DNA of 9,177 nt from an uncultured Clostridia bacterium (GTDB lineage Bacteria > Bacillota > Clostridia > Oscillospirales > Ruminococcaceae), in assembly GCA_947624425.1 (NCBI GenBank), contig CANQKG010000043.1, forward strand, positions 1-9,177. Direction: 5' to 3'. Below are positions 6,090 through 9,177 of the stretch, piece by piece. Position numbers and translations under genes: made by a program. Every line of letters starts with the position of its first letter. The first letter of the stretch is position 1. The notes beneath the pieces were generated by a model, which had not been told where the DNA came from, did no database searches, and saw only the letters and a program-made list of their open reading frames with translations.

Positions 6090-6230
6090 ATGAAACATAT
6101 CAAGACGCTCAACAAAGCAAATCTGAAGGAATCTGCCGCAAAGGGCGGCTGCGGCGAGTGCCAGGCTTCCTGCCAGTCTGCCTGCAAGACCTCCTGCACG
6201 GTCGCCAATCAGAAGTGCGAAAAGAAATAA
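6090..6230 (+). CDS. scfA: SCIFF ranthipeptide precursor (six cysteines in forty-five residues)
   Basis: This 46-residue precursor begins MKHIKTLNKANLKESAAKGG and continues into a Cys-rich core with cysteines at 21, 24, 28, 32, 36 and 43 (GGCGECQASCQSACKTSC, then TVANQKC). This matches the SCIFF family found across Clostridia almost without change. The N-terminal 20 residues are the leader bound by the maturase. In the Clostridium thermocellum homologue CteA a thioether was reported, as I recall, between Cys32 and Thr37; both residues exist here at the same numbers. The mature product's function is unsettled, with roles proposed in quorum-type signalling and metabolism rather than killing. 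The ATG at 6090 follows AAAGGAG by eight bases. It has its own promoter and terminator, and its maturase gene follows. Confidence 0.97.
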   Translation: MKHIKTLNKANLKESAAKGGCGECQASCQSACKTSCTVANQKCEKK

Positions 6231-6235
6231 GCAAA

Positions 6236-6266
6236 CGGGGCGGGCTAAACGCTCGCCCCGCTTTTT
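6236..6266 (+). terminator. Intrinsic terminator/attenuator between scfA and scfB
   Basis: A ten-pair stem (6236-6245 with 6251-6260, one G-U pair) closes a TAAAC loop and is followed by CTTTTT at 6261-6266. It starts five bases after the scfA stop. No promoter is visible between it and scfB, so scfB is probably read by partial read-through, which would keep precursor well above enzyme. Confidence 0.88.
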
Positions 6267-6287
6267 GTATGGAAAAAGGATCAGATC

Positions 6288-7646
6288 ATGATACATACCT
6301 ATGAACTAAACGGCTACCATATCCTGCTGGACGTCAACAGCGGTGCGGTGCATCTGGTGGACAAGCTCTGCTTCGAGCTGCTTTCGTTTCTCACGCCGCC
6401 GCTGTCCGAGCGCTGTCCTGATGCGGCTTTGGCCGCGCTTGACGGCAGGTACTCCAAAGCGGATATTGCAGCCTGCTATGGCGAGCTTTACCGCCTTTAC
6501 ACCGACGGCCTGCTTTTTTCGGAGGACAGCTATGCCCAGTTTGCCGACCAAATGGTGTCCTCGCCGGTCAAGGCGCTCTGCCTGCATATCGCGCACGACT
6601 GCAACCTGCGGTGCAGCTACTGCTTTGCATCGACCGGCGATTTCGGCGCCGGCAGGAAGCTGATGCCTGTCGAAACCGGCAAAAAGGCGATCGACTTTCT
6701 CCTAAAACGCTCCTACGGGCGGCGGAACTTGGAGGTCGATTTCTTCGGCGGCGAGCCGCTGATGAACTTCGACGCGGTGAAAGAGGTGGTCGCATACGCC
6801 CGCAGCAAGGAAGCGGAGTATGGGAAAAACTTCCGGTTCACCATCACCACCAACGGTCTGCTGCTCAACGATGACAGCATTGACTTTATCAACCGCGAGA
6901 TGTCGAATGTCGTGCTGTCGATCGACGGACGGCAGGAGGTAAACGACCGGGTGCGCGCCCGGGTGGATGGCAGCGGAAGCTATGACGCAATCGTCCCGAA
7001 ATACCGCCGTCTGGTGGAGGCGCGAGGCGACCGGGATTACTATGTGCGGGGCACCTTTACCAAATACAATCTCGATTTTTCAAAGGACGTGTTCCACCTG
7101 AACGAATTGGGCTTCGACCAGATCTCGGTCGAACCGGTGGTGGCGCCCGAGACGGCTCCCTATGCGCTGACCGAGGACGACCTGCCTGCGATTTTTGCGG
7201 AGTACGAGAAGCTCAGCCGTGAGCTGATCGCGCGCGAAAAGGCGGGACGCGGCTTTAACTTCTTCCACTTCATGCTCGATCTCGATCAGGGTCCCTGCGC
7301 GATCAAGCGGCTTCGGGGCTGCGGCTGCGGGAACGAGTATGTTGCCGTCACGCCGGACGGGGATATCTATCCCTGCCACCAGTTTGTCGGCATGGAGGAC
7401 TGGAAAATGGGCAGCGTGCTGACCGATACCCTTGACCTTGAGAAAAAGGATCTGTTTGCCCGCACCAATATTTACAGCAAGCCCGAATGTCAGGCTTGCT
7501 GGGCAAAATTTTACTGCAGCGGCGGCTGCAGCGCCAACAGCCTGCAATATGCGGGCAGCATCACAAAGCCGCACCGGCTCTCCTGTGAGCTGGAAAAAAA
7601 GCGGCTGGAATGTGCGATCATGATCAAAGCGGCGCTCAGCGAATAA
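6288..7646 (+). CDS. scfB: SCIFF peptide maturase, radical SAM/SPASM thioether-forming enzyme
   Basis: This 452-residue enzyme installs the thioether bond in the SCIFF peptide using S-adenosylmethionine radical chemistry. An N-terminal PqqD-like peptide recognition domain (about 1-88) precedes the radical SAM core, whose CxxxCxxC motif is C105-C109-C112 (CNLRCSYCFA), with GGEP at 154-157 as part of the SAM site. The C-terminal SPASM domain is complete: C345 and C347, then GDIYPC (G358, C363), then C401-x2-C404-x5-C410-x3-C414, and C433. C337 is an additional nearby candidate ligand. This is enough for the two auxiliary [4Fe-4S] clusters known from the C. thermocellum homologue CteB, though I do not assign each ligand. 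The ATG at 6288 follows AAAGGA by seven bases. It lies behind the scfA terminator and 15 bases before purC, suggesting an operon with it. Confidence 0.96.
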   Translation: MIHTYELNGYHILLDVNSGAVHLVDKLCFELLSFLTPPLSERCPDAALAALDGRYSKADIAACYGELYRLYTDGLLFSEDSYAQFADQMVSSPVKALCLHIAHDCNLRCSYCFASTGDFGAGRKLMPVETGKKAIDFLLKRSYGRRNLEVDFFGGEPLMNFDAVKEVVAYARSKEAEYGKNFRFTITTNGLLLNDDSIDFINREMSNVVLSIDGRQEVNDRVRARVDGSGSYDAIVPKYRRLVEARGDRDYYVRGTFTKYNLDFSKDVFHLNELGFDQISVEPVVAPETAPYALTEDDLPAIFAEYEKLSRELIAREKAGRGFNFFHFMLDLDQGPCAIKRLRGCGCGNEYVAVTPDGDIYPCHQFVGMEDWKMGSVLTDTLDLEKKDLFARTNIYSKPECQACWAKFYCSGGCSANSLQYAGSITKPHRLSCELEKKRLECAIMIKAALSE

Positions 7647-7661
7647 AAGGAGGAAACGAAA

Positions 7662-8525
7662 ATGAAAAAAGTATCATCCGGCAAAGTGAGAGAGGTCTAT
7701 GAGGCGGACGAAAAATCGCTTGTCATTGTGACGACCGACCGCATCTCGGCCTACGATGTGATCCTGCCCACCATGATAAACGGAAAGGGGATCGCGCTCA
7801 ACACCATCTCGAATTTCTGGTTTGAACGCACCGACCGGATCATCCCGAACCATATCCTGTCGACCGACCTTGCCGATATGCCGAACGAGATCAAAAGTAA
7901 TCCCGCCGCATACAAGGGCAGAACGGTGCTGGTCAAAAAGCTTAAAATGCTCCCTTATGAGCTGATCGTGCGCGGGTATATGTTCGGCAGTATGTGGGAC
8001 GCCTACCAAAAGGGCGAACCCTTTTGCGGGCAGACCTTCACCGGCGATTACGAGCAGGCGCAAAAGCTTGCCGAGCCGATCTTCACACCCTCTTCCAAGA
8101 ACAATGTGGGGCATGACGAGAATATTTCGGTGGAGCGGATGGTAAACGAGATCGGCAGGGAGGAAACCGACCGGCTGACCCGCGTTTGTCTGGAGCTTTA
8201 CCGCTCCTGCGCCGCATACGCCGCCGAACGGGGGATCATCATTGCGGACACCAAGTTCGAACTGGGGTATGACGAAAACGGGCAGCTTTGCCTGGCGGAT
8301 GAGGTGCTGACCCCCGACTCCAGCCGGTTCTGGGACGCGGCGACCTACCGCACCGGAACCTCTCCCAATTCCTACGACAAGCAGTTTGTCCGCGACTGGC
8401 TGACCGAAAACGGCTATGCGGGGGTATCACCGGCGCCGGAAATTCCGGCAGAGATCGCCGAAAAGACCGCCGAGCTCTACCGCACCTGCTGTGAAAAGCT
8501 CACCGGCACGGGGTATCCGGCATGA
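7662..8525 (+). CDS. purC: Phosphoribosylaminoimidazole-succinocarboxamide synthase (SAICAR synthetase)
   Basis: This 287-residue enzyme joins CAIR and aspartate with ATP to give SAICAR in purine synthesis. Family motifs are all in place: SGKVREVYE near the N-terminus (6-14, nucleotide-binding loop), DRISAYDV (26-33), ELIVRGYMFGSMW (100-112), FTPSSKNNVGHDENIS (141-156) and ADTKFELGYD followed by LADEVLTPDSSRFW (195-224). The length is of the longer bacterial and yeast-like class, not the roughly 237-residue E. coli type. The ATG at 7662 has a near-perfect AAGGAGG eight bases upstream that overlaps nothing of scfB but begins directly after its stop. It is placed away from other pur genes, between a RiPP maturase and proC, with which it shares a four-base overlap. 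Confidence 0.97.
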   Translation: MKKVSSGKVREVYEADEKSLVIVTTDRISAYDVILPTMINGKGIALNTISNFWFERTDRIIPNHILSTDLADMPNEIKSNPAAYKGRTVLVKKLKMLPYELIVRGYMFGSMWDAYQKGEPFCGQTFTGDYEQAQKLAEPIFTPSSKNNVGHDENISVERMVNEIGREETDRLTRVCLELYRSCAAYAAERGIIIADTKFELGYDENGQLCLADEVLTPDSSRFWDAATYRTGTSPNSYDKQFVRDWLTENGYAGVSPAPEIPAEIAEKTAELYRTCCEKLTGTGYPA

Positions 8526-9177
8526 AGCTGGGGGTCATCGGCGCGGGGAATATGGCGTCGGCGATTTTGAAGGCGATCGCGGACAGCGAGAAAAGCAGTG
8601 CGATCACCCGTTTGGTCTATGAGATCGACCCCGATAAGGCGGAAGCGACCCGCGCATGGGGCTGTACCCCCTGCGAAACGATGAACGAACCGGCAAATGC
8701 GGATTTCCTGCTGATCGCCGTAAAGCCGCAGGCGGTGCCGACGGTGCTGGAAACACTTGCTCCCTGTTACCGTTTTGGAACTGTCATTGTGTCGATTGCG
8801 GCGGGCATTTCCTCCGACTGTTACACCGCCGTTTTGGGCGATGATACACCGGTCGTCACCGTGATGCCAAACACTCCGCTGATGCTGAAAAAAGGCGCCA
8901 CCGCGCTCGCAAAAAATGACGCCGTATCGGACGAGGCGTTCCAAACAGTCTGTGATATTTTCGCCCTTTCGGGGGTGATCGGCGTACTCCCCGAAAACAA
9001 GATGAAGGAGATCATCGCCATCAACGGCAGCAGTCCGGCGTTTATCTACCTGTTTGCCAAAAGCTTTCTGGATTACGCGGCGGAGGTCGGGATCGACCCC
9101 GATACCGCCCGCACCCTGTTTTGCGGTACTCTCAACGGCGCGGCAGAGATGCTCACAAGCGCGGGAAAGCCGGTGGA
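8522..9177 (+). CDS. proC: Pyrroline-5-carboxylate reductase, 3' end outside the window
   Basis: The 218 visible residues cover most of a protein usually near 265-270. The enzyme reduces pyrroline-5-carboxylate to proline with NAD(P)H, the last step of proline synthesis. The N-terminal Rossmann motif GAGNMA (7-12) is followed by LLIAVKPQ (63-70), the SIAAGIS strand (91-97) and VMPNTP (114-119), all family hallmarks. The C-terminal dimer domain opens with INGSSPAFIYLF (167-178), corresponding to the usual SGSGPAY-type active-site stretch, with Asn and Ser replacing commoner Ser and Gly. Its ATG overlaps the purC stop as ATGA (8522-8525), and the ribosome site is poor (GGGG upstream), so translation probably depends on coupling to purC. 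Confidence 0.95.
   Translation, partial: MKLGVIGAGNMASAILKAIADSEKSSAITRLVYEIDPDKAEATRAWGCTPCETMNEPANADFLLIAVKPQAVPTVLETLAPCYRFGTVIVSIAAGISSDCYTAVLGDDTPVVTVMPNTPLMLKKGATALAKNDAVSDEAFQTVCDIFALSGVIGVLPENKMKEIIAINGSSPAFIYLFAKSFLDYAAEVGIDPDTARTLFCGTLNGAAEMLTSAGKPV

Overview
The window looks like a piece of a GC-rich Clostridia chromosome, most plausibly an Oscillospirales/Ruminococcaceae-type gut Firmicute. The main reasons are a SCIFF peptide and its radical SAM maturase, which are near-universal in Clostridia, a TIGR04086-type small membrane protein beside yajC, a YdbS/YdbT-type bPH2 pair, and strong AGGAGG-type ribosome binding sites. No tRNA, rRNA, CRISPR array, insertion sequence or phage gene was seen, and no stretch over 300 bases lacks a gene.

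Layout. Positions 1-158 (minus) hold the middle part of a nadC gene with no 5' end. It starts abruptly at the end of the neighbouring gene and looks like a recombination scar or an assembly junction. Positions 146-2912 (minus) are a three-gene operon: a small bPH2 membrane protein (YdbS-like), a three-bPH2-domain membrane protein (YdbT-like), and an unrecognised single-pass membrane protein. A divergent promoter region (2931-3057) separates it from a plus-strand pair: a cytoplasmic GH18 glycosidase (3058-4065) and a CPBP/CAAX-type intramembrane protease (4089-5096). Next come yajC (5171-5533), a four-helix TIGR04086-type membrane protein (5609-6010), the 46-residue SCIFF precursor scfA (6090-6230), an intrinsic terminator, the radical SAM/SPASM maturase scfB (6288-7646), purC (7662-8525) and proC (8522 to the window end, incomplete).

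How the parts work together. The most distinctive system is scfA-scfB, a ranthipeptide cassette: ScfB is expected to bind the SCIFF leader through its N-terminal recognition domain and form a Cys-to-Thr thioether. The scfA transcript appears built for abundance: a consensus-like extended -10 promoter, a compact hairpin a few bases from the predicted 5' end, and a strong terminator before scfB. The enzyme would then be made only by read-through. scfB is followed after 15 bases by purC, which overlaps proC by four bases, so the RiPP maturase and two housekeeping enzymes probably share a transcript. secD/secF, which I would expect near yajC in many relatives, are not in the window.

Four predicted promoters (minus operon, GH18, yajC, scfA) share the same architecture: a TTGNNN -35, a 17-base spacer and a TGN-extended -10. 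The two divergent ones also sit in a 14-base imperfect inverted repeat. Functional names rest on motif recognition by eye. Promoters, hairpins and operator-like repeats are predictions from sequence only.
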